A stretch of DNA of 64,000 bases, taken from NCBI GenBank assembly GCA_964247055.1, contig OZ176050.1, positions 12,338,001-12,402,000 of the forward strand, in the 5' to 3' direction. How positions within the stretch are numbered: position 1 is the first letter of the stretch; each line of letters opens with the position of its first letter. The notes under the pieces were generated by a model. It worked only from the letters and a program-made list of their open reading frames with translations, ran no database searches and was not told the DNA's origin. This document shows positions 1-11,706 of this stretch, piece by piece. The translations under genes were made by a program, and so were the position numbers. The stretch comes from Paragordius varius (taxonomy: Eukaryota; Nematomorpha).

Positions 1-289
1 AATATTAATATAATGCAAAATAAATCACTTTTTTCCGTTATTAATGTTAATGTGATTTTAGTAAAAAAAATTGAATATAGCGTTTGACTAAAAACCCGAT
101 ATATATCAAAGATGTAGTAAATAAAAATGACCTCGTAGTTGTTTGAATTGGAACTATTTTTCAACACTATTTTGGGTATATTGGAAATAAAATTTTCATT
201 AGGATAAAGGTGTAATCCAATTCTTTCAGTAGTTTTAATAATATCAATTTAAACATTTGGTCTCGGGTGTAGTCATCCTAATTTGAATT
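1..289. repeat. Diverged copy of repeat family A, cut by the window edge
   Basis: The stretch 120-289 resembles the better-kept family A copies at 5.6, 8.9 and 50.0 kb. It shares the core around AAATGACCTCGTAGTTGTTTG and the AATTTGAATTGA outer end. The left part runs off the window. No coding potential is seen. Confidence 0.4.
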
Positions 290-1487
290 GATTGTTTAGC
301 TCTTAAAATTGATGGCGATGGAAGTGAAAAAAAAGTAAAAAAATTCTAAAATAAGATAACTAGATTTTAACCAAAACAACTTTAAAAACGATGATTTTAA
401 TACTTTAAGCTCTAGGATATAAAACTACCCCAAGATGTCATCGCCTACAAAAAAAGGTATTTAAGTGAAAAGAAAGTTATTTGCGCTTTTTTGGTAATTG
501 CTTGGTATCGGAGAAATGGCAAAATCAGCCCACATTTTATCAAATTAATTTTTGAAAGCTATTTATAATAGATTATTAAATTATATCCTAATTATATTTA
601 TAAAGCAAAAAAATATATTAAAATTAAAATTATAGATGTAGGCTTTATAACTAGTTTTTGGACCTTTATTTTTCTATAATAAACCCAAAAATGCCGATAA
701 TAAAATTTTTAATATATCCTGAATTATGACATCAAAAGGGAAAATTATTAAAAATGCAAACTGTTCTTCAAAATTTTAATTTTGGCTAAATTTTGTTGAT
801 GCATACTACAAGGTATTCTTAAGATGGTATAAATATAAGGTATAAACGGAAAAAATTGTTTTACTATAACTTATCTATAAAATACGATGCTGTACTTGCC
901 TTTCATCTCGGAATTTCGAAAGGTTTGCTTTGATAAAATTTAAATTTATGAGCTCCTTTTACATTAAAATTACCAAAAGAATTATGAGAATCCTGGTATA
1001 ATTTACTATCAGGAAATAAATAATTTAAGATATTTTTATCTCTCCCGATTTTGTTCACTGTCTAATGACTGTCATTACTGTATTTGTCTAAATGTGATCA
1101 AACACCCATAAAATCAAATACCAAGTTATCGAAAAAAAAAATGTATTTTAGTGCATGCATCAATGTTGCGTAAAAGCTATCTTAAAGTCCTTACAAAGTT
1201 TAAATATTTGATAAACAGTCCGGGTGATATTAGTGATCTTAATTTTTATCGAACGCCACAAATGGGCCATATAAAGAAGTGTAATAAATTTTTGTAAATT
1301 GTTCAATTTCAACAACACTATATTGTAAATATATAAAAGTCCATCAGAATTTTCGGAGCTATTACATTGGGATAATTATACTCTAGAATTTATTGCTATG
1401 TCACTACTGTTTATATAGTTGTTTTAATTAAAATATAATTATCAAACACTGTATTAGATAAAATTATTTTTACAGTTACTTCTACAA
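290..1487. other. Intergenic AT-rich DNA, nothing recognised
   Basis: No open frame with protein-like composition, no clear terminal repeats and no RNA gene were seen in this stretch on either strand. Confidence 0.4.
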
Positions 1488-1824
1488 CAAGGGTGTCTAA
1501 CAGCGGCTCTCTGAGATAATGTTTTAGCCCGCGAAATATTGGGAAAAGCTCCAATATATACAAAATACCATAAATTGCAAAAATATTTACAAAATTCAAA
1601 TAAAATTATTATTTCAACGATTTTCTATATATTTTTTGTAAATTTTTTTAATGAACTTACGAACATTGGTTAATTTAATAGTAATTATTATTGCTCGTAT
1701 ATTAATTTGCAATTTTATGTTAAAATCTAACATAATATTTTTCCCAAATATTTTTTTAATGCCGCCCGTTGACTTTTTTAAGGTAAATGGCGGCCCGCAA
1801 AGCCATTTGTATTGGAGATTCCTG
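1488..1824. mobile_element. Candidate hAT-type MITE
   Basis: The left end reads CAAGGGTGTCTAAC and the interior has GC-richer words (GCCCGCGAA, GCGGCCCGCAA) like those of the hAT-like MITEs at 20.0 and 60.5 kb. The right end near GGAGATTCCTG is only weakly complementary and no clean 8-bp duplication is visible. The family is therefore inferred from similarity. Confidence 0.35.
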
Positions 1825-1883
1825 TACTAGAGCTTAAAAATCAAAACTTTAAAACCCGATTGAAATAAACAGCTGATTTCAAC

Positions 1884-1919
<36 letters not shown>

Positions 1920-2742
1920 CAAATATTTACTGCTATCATGTAATATAGAAGCTTTCACTTAGATTTTTAAGCCTAATATACATTAATTTTTCTGATGGAC
2001 CGTGATTAAAAGTCTATAGAAAAAAATGGCGGCGAAAAAGTTTCAGACGGGGAACATTTTTACAATTATACAAAACTTTATACATCATGCGCCTAAAAGT
2101 CTAAAAAATGATAAATTTTGCACAGTATCTTATACACATTTTAAGATTATCATAAACTTTCTAAAATAGTTTATGGTTAAAATGCATCCAAAATTGTAAG
2201 TTGAAAAGAAAATATATTAAAAATACCATAATACCTTTTTCAGCCCTTACGGGTTATTCAAGTTATTTAGACTTTCATGGTAACTGCTCCCATAGGCAAA
2301 TAACAAAATTTGCACATTTTTTAAAAAATTTTAATATCACTAAACTATATCATAGACCACATCCAAAAAACAAATAATATTTTAATTTTTAGATGTTGAT
2401 CAGGAAATGCTTTCAAACGGGTCAGTTTTTTTGAAAAAAACTGGATTTTTTGCGAAATAATTTATAACAATTTGAATCCCACTTCGATGGAAACGGTATA
2501 AAAATAACATATATTATATAGTAACATTTTTCATATAAAAATAGTTTTAATTAAAAGGTTAGTTTTAATATTGGGTAAATTAGTGTAAAAGAACTTTGTA
2601 TTTAACAAAAATTGACGAAAAACGATTATAATAAAATTTTGAAGTGATAGAAATGTTCATCAACATTGAATTTAGGAAAAATTCGATTCATTTTATTATT
2701 AAGTGTACATTAAAAGAAAATATTGATTTAATATTTTTTTAT
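1825..2742. other. Intergenic DNA with a (TA)n microsatellite
   Basis: A TA dinucleotide run occupies about 1886-1916. The remainder is AT-rich with no gene-like frame. Confidence 0.45.
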
Positions 2743-3058
2743 CTCATTTTGTATGTGGTTTCAATAACTAGTTAATAAAACGAATTGAGTATATTTAATT
2801 TCGAATAAATAAAAAGACAAATTTTTGTGTCACTCGAGTTTTTCATTTTCTGATATTAACTATCATTTTAACAGTAAACCTGAAATAAAAATTGTAATTG
2901 CTCATTTTGTATGTGGTTTCAATAACTAGTTAATAAAACGAATTGAGTATATTTAATTTCGAATAAATAAAAAGACAAATTTTTGTGTCACTCGAGTTTT
3001 TCATTTTCTGATATTAACTATCATTTTAACAGTAAACCTGAAATAAAAATTGTAATTG
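2743..3058. repeat. Perfect 158-bp tandem duplication
   Basis: The unit starting CTCATTTTGTATGTGG at 2743 is repeated without any difference I can see from 2901 to 3058. Both copies end in AAAATTGTAATTG. The lack of divergence in an otherwise decayed region implies a recent event or an assembly duplication. Confidence 0.9.
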
Positions 3059-4151
3059 CCTAATAATTTTGTAAAATTTGATTTTTTTAATTCTGCGCCC
3101 TCTTTATCAAAATTTTACAAAAAAATATTTTCCTTTGCAAATGCCGATTTGTAAAATATCATTCGAAAAAGTAAAAATCATATATCTTTTACATGAATAG
3201 TTTATAGTGGACATGGGAAGCGATAAAGGCGGGAAGCGCGAGCGTTTTCCTTATTAATATATTTTTAAAACTAATTGATGAAAATAACTCAAACTTTGTC
3301 TAGATGGCAAATGTCCAAAAAAAATAACACAAGAAAGTTTTTGATTAAAACGCTTATTTATTGCTTTTTTGCCATACAAAACAGCCCTTCTAAATTTTTT
3401 CTTTTCATCATATCATTATTAATTTTTTTTAGAAGGCTTATAATTTCAAAATTTCAAAGTGAATATAGTTTAAAGTGTATTTGATCTTTTATAGCCATTA
3501 TATAATAAATTTCCAGTTATAACTAAGCATTTTAATATCCACTAGGTAAAATGGTTTTGATAATAATTTTTATTAAAAAATAAACAGCTTTTTCAAAAAA
3601 TTTTATTAAATTAAATACTAATGTAATCCTAATAATTATATTAAAATAATTTATATGAATTTCAAATTAGGATGTCTGTCAACATTTTTGACTTATTAGA
3701 GATTTAAAAATTTTTACCATATAAAGCCAAATAATTTTAACTCAGATTGAATTAAATGACTAACTAACTTTCAAAAGCTTGCGCTCTCAATAATACAAAA
3801 TTGCCATATCAAACTTTTAATTTTGAATATTCGAATTTAATGTTAAATCAGGGCCAAAAATTTTCGATAAACCCTAATAAAAAAATATTCTTAGGTGTTG
3901 TACCAATTTTTTCAGATATACTATTTATATACTTTGAAATTTTTAAATTTATAATAATGGCACTTATAAATTTCAAAATTTGTAGTTAATATACATAAAA
4001 TTATAATTGTCCTTTGGAAAAAAACACATTTTTGTCCCTCTCTATGTTTTAAGTTTTATCTTTGTGTCTAAAATATTAATTTACTGTAAAATGCATAGAT
4101 ATTTATTAATAACTAAACATGTGTTGGACATATTCTATAAATCAAAATAAT
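3059..4151. other. Intergenic DNA, no supported gene
   Basis: A 69-residue plus-strand frame at 3275-3484 and a 62-residue one at 3801-3989 are rich in Phe, Ile, Lys and Asn, as random AT-rich DNA gives. They have no domain or splice context, so no gene is called. Confidence 0.4.
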
Positions 4152-5135
4152 TTATCGTTTCTTGCCCCAGCTGAAAATAGGCCGAACTGCGTAAAAGTTA
4201 AGACGTGCGTCAGAAGGTGGCGGTGTTGATGCAACATATGGGACACTCTTTTTGGGTGTGGTTTTAGTATCTGCCGATCTTCGGGCCATTGGAATAGCTG
4301 CTGGTTTCACTCCAGTTTTTTTAGGCGTAGTTTTCTTGAAATCAGCTGTTTTCTTTGAAATTGGCGGGCCTCTAGTTTCAGTTTTGTTAGCTCCTTCTGG
4401 CAAAAACACAACTATTTCATAGCGCATTTTATTTTGTTCATGAACGGACATTTGCCCTTTGTTGTTGAGAGTTGCAATTTTATTCTTGTTGTCATTGATA
4501 TCAGCTTTACTATTATGAGGAGTGTTACCAGGATTAATTAATGGAAAATGTTGCGTTACATTTGAGGAGGCAGTTTTGGTTGTTTTTTGTGGTGACAAAG
4601 TCAAATTATTCTTCGATGTATTCTTTATCTCCTTCAATGATGGTAAGACAGGTAAAAAATTGCTTAGGGTTGTTTCATTGTGCCGAAGTGTATTAGTAGC
4701 ATTAGTTAATGATGGCATAATACCAATTTTATTGGGAGGTGTTGTTGTATTCATGGACATCATTACATTTGTTGTTGTTTTGTTAACCTTATTAATCATC
4801 TCAGGAGGGACAGCAGTTGTGTTTAAACTTGAAGCATTAAGGATGCTGATAGGTGGCACTACAATTCCAGCTGAAAAATTATTAGCTTTTGCTGTTTGCG
4901 TGAATGAGTTCTGGTTTATGCTGTTTTCCATTGAATCAATCGTTAATTTTGTTGTTTTCTCATGGCTAAGCGTTTCTGTTAATTGATTACTTAATTTTTC
5001 ACAGGCTAAAAGAGCAGTCTTGTTCAAACCAATATTCACTTGTGCTAAAACGTCTTCTAAGTCTTTGAACGTAAATTCTACAGAAAAATTGGAGGCTACT
5101 ATTTTTATTACAATCTCATCGGCCATATTGGTCAT
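4152..5135 (-). CDS. Orphan Thr/Asn-rich protein with basic C-terminus
   Basis: An uninterrupted 327-codon frame, far longer than any chance frame in this AT-rich DNA, begins MTNMADEIVIKIVAS. The first ~55 residues look foldable, with alternating hydrophobics and then a helix-like segment (LEDVLAQVNIGLNKTALL). Residues ~60-220 are low complexity, rich in Thr, Asn, Ser and Pro. The last ~90 are basic with repeated TTPKK-type words and end in FSWGKKR. There is no signal peptide or membrane segment. The start is the first Met in frame. A CAG just upstream could be a splice acceptor, so a further 5' exon is possible. I recognise no family. Lys/Pro-rich basic tails are common in nuclear proteins, but that is inference only. 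It lies in a repeat-rich interval, and a MITE sits just upstream of its 5' end. Confidence 0.6.
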   Translation of the reverse strand: MTNMADEIVIKIVASNFSVEFTFKDLEDVLAQVNIGLNKTALLACEKLSNQLTETLSHEKTTKLTIDSMENSINQNSFTQTAKANNFSAGIVVPPISILNASSLNTTAVPPEMINKVNKTTTNVMMSMNTTTPPNKIGIMPSLTNATNTLRHNETTLSNFLPVLPSLKEIKNTSKNNLTLSPQKTTKTASSNVTQHFPLINPGNTPHNSKADINDNKNKIATLNNKGQMSVHEQNKMRYEIVVFLPEGANKTETRGPPISKKTADFKKTTPKKTGVKPAAIPMARRSADTKTTPKKSVPYVASTPPPSDARLNFYAVRPIFSWGKKR

Positions 5136-5253
5136 TTCATCAGCTGATTTGTTTTGGGAAACGACGAAATTTGTAAATATTATATATTTATATATATATA
5201 CATATATATATATAAGAAAATAAAATTTTTTACTTATTAATATTAATTAATTA

Positions 5254-5520
5254 CAGTAAAAATTGGAGAATTATGCGGACTCACAAAACGAAATATCAAA
5301 TATATTTATCTAAAAAACAACCAAACTCTTAATTTTTTAAATATATAGATCATTGTTTAAAACTTTTAAGTATATATTAGAGATTTATAAAGGTAACACA
5401 AGTAATTATATATTTTACAATAAATGATATTTATATGATAAATTAGGGTTTAAAATGTCTTTTGAAAAAAATATTGTCTTAATAATTTTACGTTTTGTCC
5501 GTATATTTCAATTTTTACTG
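5254..5520. mobile_element. Family C MITE (Tc1/mariner-type ends), copy C1
   Basis: It is flanked by TA on both sides, begins CAGTAAAAATTGGAG and ends TTTCAATTTTTACTG. Inside each end is the family word for GGACAAAACGTAAAA (here TACGTTTTGTCCG on the right). There is no coding capacity. It lies just upstream of the minus-strand gene at 4152-5135. Confidence 0.75.
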
Positions 5521-5902
5521 TAAAATTTTAGGCATTTTGTTTTAATGGTATTATTAATTTTTGTAAAAAATTATATTTAAAAAAAATAATTACCTTATTC
5601 TATTTATACCATTTTTAACACTTCGATTCAAATTGGGGTACCTATATACAGACTAAATTTAAATTAGGATTTTTAATAAAACTACTGATGGAAACGGTCC
5701 CAATTTAAATTTATGTTTCTATCCTAATAAAAATCATATAAATATGCCAAAATATCTAAATAAAATTTTGTTTTGAAAAAAAAGTTTCATGTCAAACTAC
5801 TTCGACGCCATTTTTATTTTAAAATATTTTGCAAAATATCGTCTTCATTTAATTCGAAGGGTAAAATTAAAGCTAATTTTTTATTTTAATTACATCTAAC
5901 AT

Positions 5903-7994
5903 AAAGTGACCAGATAGGCTGTTTTTCGCAGTACAGTACTGGGTTTTCTAAAAAAAACCGCGCCTGTACTGCCCTGACTTTTGTACTGTATTTTTGAAAT
6001 TTTTTTTATAAATATGTTTTAATTACCATTTATATATACAAGTTTTGTTTGTAGAATTCGATAGAGTACCCTTAGTTAAAATAAATAAATGGTTTTTTAA
6101 CTGTAAAAAACTATGGCCTTTAATTTTAATATTTTATTTTCTGCTCTAATTATACATAAGTCGGGTTTTGGACCGGTCAAATCGCTTATGAATGCAGCCA
6201 TCGCGAAGTGGCGGAACTACCAATATCAGACTCCAGATTTAGGCCAACCTTTCACTCAGGGCTTCCGCAAAAGGGACCTCAAAAATAAACAAAAAATAAA
6301 TTAATATTTCAGTAATTTTATCTTTTGAAATTCATCTTGTTTCATATAAGTTTCGGCTAAATTAAATTTATTTGAGTTTACTTTAATTATAATATATCAA
6401 ACGGAAAATTTTTATATTTCCGCTTTTTAAAATTCATTATATTTGGTTTCGATATAACCTTTTTTTTCTAGGAATAAAACAATTCTTTAATGTTTTGGGA
6501 TTCCTTAATATTTTGCCTCCCTAAACTTTAATTTTTAGCCAGTTTTTTTTATTCTTTTGTGTATAAACAAATTTACAGACCTATTTTAATTTTGGCATAA
6601 ACACACACATAATAATTTTTTTTATTAATTCTTTTCATTTTAATTTTCTTTTCCGTGCTTTTTCTATAAACAAAATATGGACTACGGAAAAAACACAACT
6701 CACAATAGATACCTTGAAAGCAATAGTAATAGTCAAAAATACAGAAGAAAATTGTGAAGCTTTTTTAGATAAAATTTCGCAAAACCATAAATTATTGAGA
6801 CAAATACATAAATCTGAAAAATATATATATAATTTATTATTTTTAGATATTATTACTATTATAAAAAAATAATTATTCATTAATAATTATGTAACGTCAT
6901 ATACCATTGATTGGGTAGACTCAGAACTATTCAAAGTCGGCATTTGGATAATTTTCTATCCATTCACCTATCTTTTTTTCATCAACGCATAGTTTTACCT
7001 GCTGTCAAATAGTAATTTTTTCTAAAAAGCTATGGAACAGAACTTTCATAAGATGGTGTGTGAATGATTTTATCTGCACGGCAACATCTTATAAAAACCA
7101 GATATATTGTTTCCCTCTATTTTTATTATCATATATTGGTAATTATATTGTTTTTGACAATTATCTTTTTTTAAAACAAATATACCATTATAATCTATAT
7201 ATTTATGAAAATGGAAAGTAGTGGCTTGGTGATCTATTTCCGGGAAACCGGTAGATCCAATCAAATCCAAATGTCGAAAAAATATAATCATTAATGAATG
7301 CCCCGACAATAGCTTCGCCCTTTTTTGAATTAGGCCCCCAGTTCGGGCCTACCCCGTGTAAAAAACGGTTTTTTTGAAAACACAAGTCCACAAAAATCGT
7401 GTCTTAGAGAGAATTTTCTGGAAAACGTGTTGGACCATTCAATTTCAAATATGATTTTTGTTTACTTATTTTCGATTGCGCTGAACATAATCGGCTCGCT
7501 TTTTTAATTAAGGCCCTCTTTTTAGCCGCTCCTCCCGTAAAATGCCATTTTTCCAAAAAAATTCAAAATTAATTGAATCTATTTTTCGCCCAAGTAAACA
7601 ATATATTAGTATGAAAGCACCGTTTTCAATTCCTATGAGATCATAGCTAATAAATCGTGTTTCGAAATAATCCACATATGTGGATCATTATATTGTCCCT
7701 TTTTTCAAATAGCTCCCCCCAGTCCGAAGGACTTCCTCGGGCTGCGTAGCAGCACGAGATTTACGCTAGTATTATTATATATCCATATATATAACATATG
7801 ATATAATTATATGTACATACATTTATATTAAATTTTTAATAAATTTATTGGATAATTTAATTGTTTCTAATGAGCTTATAAATAGTAGCGAACAATATCA
7901 TTTAATATAAAACACCGAAAATCCGGTTAAAAAATAGGCAAAGTATGTTTTAATTTTGTACTGCGCCAGGGTTCTAAATATCTGGTCACATTAA
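5903..7994. mobile_element. hAT-like element with 8-bp target duplication, non-autonomous
   Basis: The ends AAAGTGACCAGATA and TATCTGGTCACATT are inverted. Both flanks carry the identical 8-mer TCTAACAT (5895-5902 and 7995-8002), or nine bases if the preceding A is counted. An 8-bp duplication fits hAT, although P and Merlin elements can look alike. No intact transposase is seen. It contains a 576-bp Helitron (7194-7769) and a GC-richer patch near 6160-6290. Confidence 0.7.
7194..7769 (+). mobile_element. Non-autonomous Helitron, hairpin intact
   Basis: The element starts with TC after an A (7193|7194) and ends in CTAG followed by T (7766-7769|7770), the Helitron A^T insertion signature. A perfect stem-loop GCTGC-GTA-GCAGC sits at 7741-7753, about 12 bases before the end, where Helitron 3' hairpins lie. 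A second copy with matching ends lies at 10714-11706. Short open frames inside are not genes, and no RepHel is present. Confidence 0.8.
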
Positions 7995-8815
7995 TCTAAC
8001 ATTGATAGAAATAGAAAAAGCGGTTTATTTTTATAATTTTTAATTGTAACATTTCACATATGTCACGTTGACGAAATTTTTACCTTTCGGTTTCTTAAAA
8101 TAAGTAATATCAAGTATTTTTGAATAAAATTTTTTATATATTACGGTTTATTAATAATGTTATATAAGTGAAAAATTTTGCCATGGTTTCGATTCCGTCC
8201 ATATTTTTTAAAGAATTTAATATTAAACATGGGTATCCAACTAACCCAATTTGAATCGAAGGACTAAAATGAATGTGTTCTATCCAAGTGTTAAATATGC
8301 TAAAAATAAAATGTCTATTTTTAGAATTTCGACCAGCAATAATAATTTTAGAAACCAATTTTTGAGTTCATTAATTATTCATTTATTAGCAATAAAATCT
8401 AAATATATCAATCTATATGAACTTTAATCAATAGTAAAAGTTAAAAATTTGTTAAACAACCATTCAAGGTAAATACCCTCTCTATATTAAACAAAAAATA
8501 TATTTTTTTAACAACAAAGTATATATAAAATTTTATATTATATCTAATTATAATATAATATATTATAAACAAATATAATTTGAAATATATATATATATTA
8601 TCAAAAAAAAATTTCCGAATTTTAAAAATTGGGGCTATATTATATATTTATCAATTTTTTTGAGAAAGTTAATATAAAACAACATAAATAAACAGGAATG
8701 AGGAATTGTAAATAAATGAAAGTATTTTTGTCATTAAAAATATATATATTTTGTCATTGCACACATATACAGTAAGTATACTGTATACATGTTAATGATG
8801 GCTTATTTCACACTA

Positions 8816-8931
8816 TAGTTGGGCAATTTGCAACCAGGAGTGTATGGAAAAATCAACAAAATGTTGAATAAACAAATATTTCCTTTCTTTTTTCCATCAT
8901 ACCCTCCTGTGTGCTGCAAATTCCCCTACTA
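8816..8931. mobile_element. Short snap-back MITE
   Basis: A ~116-bp inverted repeat starts TAGTTGGGCAATTTGCA and ends TGCAAATTCCCCTACTA, leaving a loop of only about 30-40 bases. The superfamily is not assignable. Confidence 0.6.
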
Positions 8932-9362
8932 AAGTTTTATTCAAAAATACTTGATATTACTTATTTTGAGCTAAAACTGAAAGGTAAAAATTTAGTCAAC
9001 GTGACATGTGTCAAATTGTAAAATTAAAAAATAATACAAAATAAACCGCTTTTTCTATTTCTATCAATGTTAGATGTAATTTATATAAAAAATAAGCTTT
9101 AGTTTTACCCTAAATATTAAATTAAGACGATATTTTGCAAAATTTTTGTAAAATAAAAATGGCGTCGAAGTAGTTTGAGATGGAACTTTTTTTTCAAAAC
9201 AAAATTTTATCAAGATATTTTGGCATTTTTATATAATATATATCAGGATAGAAGCATAAATTTAAATTGGGACCGTTTCCTTCAGTAGTTTTTTAAAAAT
9301 TTTAATTTAAATTTAGTCTGGGGTATTTAGATACCCCAATTTGAATCGAAGTGTTAAAACTG
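8932..9362. mobile_element. Family A element, copy A3 (uninterrupted core)
   Basis: This copy carries the sequence CTATCAATGTTAGATGTAA across the point where A2 is split. It also has the family core AAATGGCGTCGAAGTAG and the right end CCCAATTTGAATCGAAGTG. It is non-coding. Confidence 0.65.
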
Positions 9363-9456
9363 TTTTTATTCATATTATATAAACTTATTGTTATAAAAAA
9401 CAGACATCTGTCTTCATTAGCTATTGCGTAATCGTTTTAATCAAATTTAGAACATA

Positions 9457-9738
9457 AACAGTCAAAATTAAAATTATACGGACAAAACTTAAAAATATAA
9501 AGACAAGACCAATATTTTTTCTAACAGACGACGTGCGATACTTTTTAAATCATGACTATTTTTTTGTTTTAAACAGAAAAATATATAATAGAGATGTTAA
9601 TTGGTAACACCATCAATATATATAATTGTTATTAACTTTAGATAAAGGAAAAATAGTTTAAAAAATAGGTTGTCCTTTGAGAAATTGAGAAAAAAAGTTT
9701 TGTCTTTATATTTTAAGTTTTGTTTCAATTTTTACCCT
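9457..9738. mobile_element. Family C MITE, decayed copy C2
   Basis: The left part reads TTATACGGACAAAACTTAAA and the right part AAGTTTTGTTTCAATTTTTA, the inverted family ends. The outermost bases have decayed. Confidence 0.55.
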
Positions 9739-10191
9739 TTATAATTTGTTTTGCCATTCCCTTTTCAATCTCAAAACGGTGAGTTATTTAAAAAATCAAG
9801 ATTTCAAAAGTATGGTTTGTCTTTTATAAAAAAAAGATTGTCGCAAAATTTAATTTTTTACTATAAATTTCATACTTTGATATGATGGAATTTTTAAAGC
9901 TCCCAAAAATACAACTATAATATTGAGATAATTAAACATTTTGATAATAATTTAATAAATAAAAAATTTATTCGAAGAAATAAATAAAATGCAAAAAAAT
10001 AACACGTGGCACACTTATTAAAATTACAGTACAATTAATATACTAATAAATAAACAATTGATTGATATTTATTTCTAAAATTGGCAATTGATTATTTTTT
10101 TATAAAAACAATTTAAATGAACTATATTTTTTGACTATCCAGTGTTTTTTGTTTAAAGCTAAAATTAGATAAATGCATAGTTTAAAATTTT

Positions 10192-10432
10192 CAATAAGAT
10201 ATACTTCAATTCACTCATGATTCAAATTCACCCTAAAATAAAATATATGTTTTTTAAGATTAAACATTACCTATATTTTTTATATTATTAAAAAATGGAA
10301 TTTTGTTTGTAATTAAATTGAAAAAATAACAAACTAAAAGCTATAAAAATATATTTCGTATTAATAAGGAGTTAAATTAGCCCGAAAACACATAATTTAT
10401 TTTTATGGTGAATTTGAATTGTAAATGGTATA
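10192..10432. mobile_element. Family B MITE, copy B1
   Basis: It has the subterminal words TTCAAATTCACCCT and GGTGAATTTGAATT and the right end GTAAATGGTATA shared with copies at 35.6, 52.3 and 53.3 kb. The left terminus is eroded. Confidence 0.55.
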
Positions 10433-10713
10433 TTTAATGGAATTCAAAATACAATGCCAATTTCATTATTTACTGCTTTGCTTAGAAAAGCTTATTATCA
10501 AGGTTCTGAGAATTAAAGTCCTGATTGTGTCTTTAAGAAAATTTTTTTGACATTTTAATTTTTAGTGGTAACTTTCAATTAATTAAATATGTCATTTTAA
10601 ATCAGGGGTGACTAACCTTTTTTTCCCGCGGGCTACTTTTTTGCAATAAAATTTCGCGGGCACGTATGAATATTAAGTATTAAAATATATCACTTCAACG
10701 CAAATGATGCTAA

Positions 10714-11706
10714 TCTACATATTTATAAAAATGGAAAATGCTGGCTTTGTGATCTGTTTCCGGAAAACCGGTAGACCCATTCAAATCTAAATGTCGAAAA
10801 AATATAATCATTTATGAATGCCCCGACAATAGCTTCGCCCTTTTTTGAATAGGCCCCCAGTTCGGGCCCATCCCGTGTAAAAAACGCGTTTTTTTTGAAA
10901 AAACAAGTCCACAAAAATCGTGTCCTTGAGACAATTTTCCGGAGAACGTGTTGGATCATTTATTTTCAAATATTATATTTGTTTACTTATTTTCGATTGC
11001 GCCGAACATAGTCGTCTCGCTTTTTTAATTTAGGCCCTCTTTTTAACCGCTCCCCCCGTAAAATGCCATTTTTTTTAAAAAAAGTCCATAAAAATAATTT
11101 TTTGATTCTATTTTTCGACTAAAGTATGAGACCGTAAAAATTCAATAAGATTCCACGTATTCCCTGTTAAAAGGCAAAAGTTTTCAAGCGTTTCTTTGAT
11201 GATAGCTACTGAGTAAGGCCCTACCCGCGAAAAACTGAACCTCATATCGAAATAGCGTGCTTTTGTGGCTGAATTTCAGACCTCTCAGACCTGAGTTCAA
11301 TAGCTGCTCAAAATAATACCCGTAAAAAGTCAAATATTTTAGTCGAGCGGATTTTTTGAATTAGCCGTAAATAAGCCCTTTACTCCCTAAAAAATGCGCT
11401 ATCATTGAACTATTATTCAGTTTTGAAGCCATTCTTTCAAAAACTATTAGGAATGAACGCTGATTCTAGGTATAAAGGAAATTTTTTTTATCTAACTACA
11501 TTTTTATAATGGCCTCTGGGTAGGGGGCTACTTGCCTACAACTGCGCCATCATATCGATGCAGCATGCCTTTGGAGCCAAATTTCAGAATACGAGACTAC
11601 GTGAATCATTTTAAAACTTCGTGCCGAATAACAAAATTGCTTATAAAATCAAAAATGCCCCCCCCCCCCCCAGAAATCCGAAGGACTTCCTCGAGATTTA
11701 CGCTAG
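10714..11706 (+). mobile_element. Longer Helitron copy with the 3' hairpin lost
   Basis: It starts with TC after A (10713|10714) and ends CTAG before T (11703-11706|11707). The first ~380 bases match the 7194-7769 Helitron closely, including TACCGGTTTTC-like and CCCGTGTAAAAAACG words. The middle is extra sequence with a run of about 14 C. Just before the end it lacks the 16 bases that contain the GCTGC-GTA-GCAGC stem. Confidence 0.7.

Larger units (their letters stand above)
5613..8268. mobile_element. Family A inverted-repeat element, copy A2, split by an insertion
   Basis: The outer left end ACACTTCGATTCAAATTGGGG (about 5614) pairs with the right end CCAATTTGAATCGAAGGAC (about 8243). The two halves (5613-5902 and 7995-8268) are interrupted by a 2.1-kb hAT-like element. 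The unsplit sequence is visible in copy A3 (8932-9362), which confirms the break point. The element itself is about 0.57 kb, non-coding and of unknown superfamily. The repeated core contains AAATGGCGTCGAAGTAG. Confidence 0.7.

Noticed and set aside
4522-4986. 154-codon plus-strand frame
   Set aside because: It lies wholly antisense to the better-supported minus-strand gene and is Val/Phe/Leu-rich, as expected from the complement of Thr/Asn-rich codons.
7203-7391. Minus frame resembling the one at 10723-10959
   Set aside because: The similarity arises because both lie in copies of the same Helitron; no protein domain.
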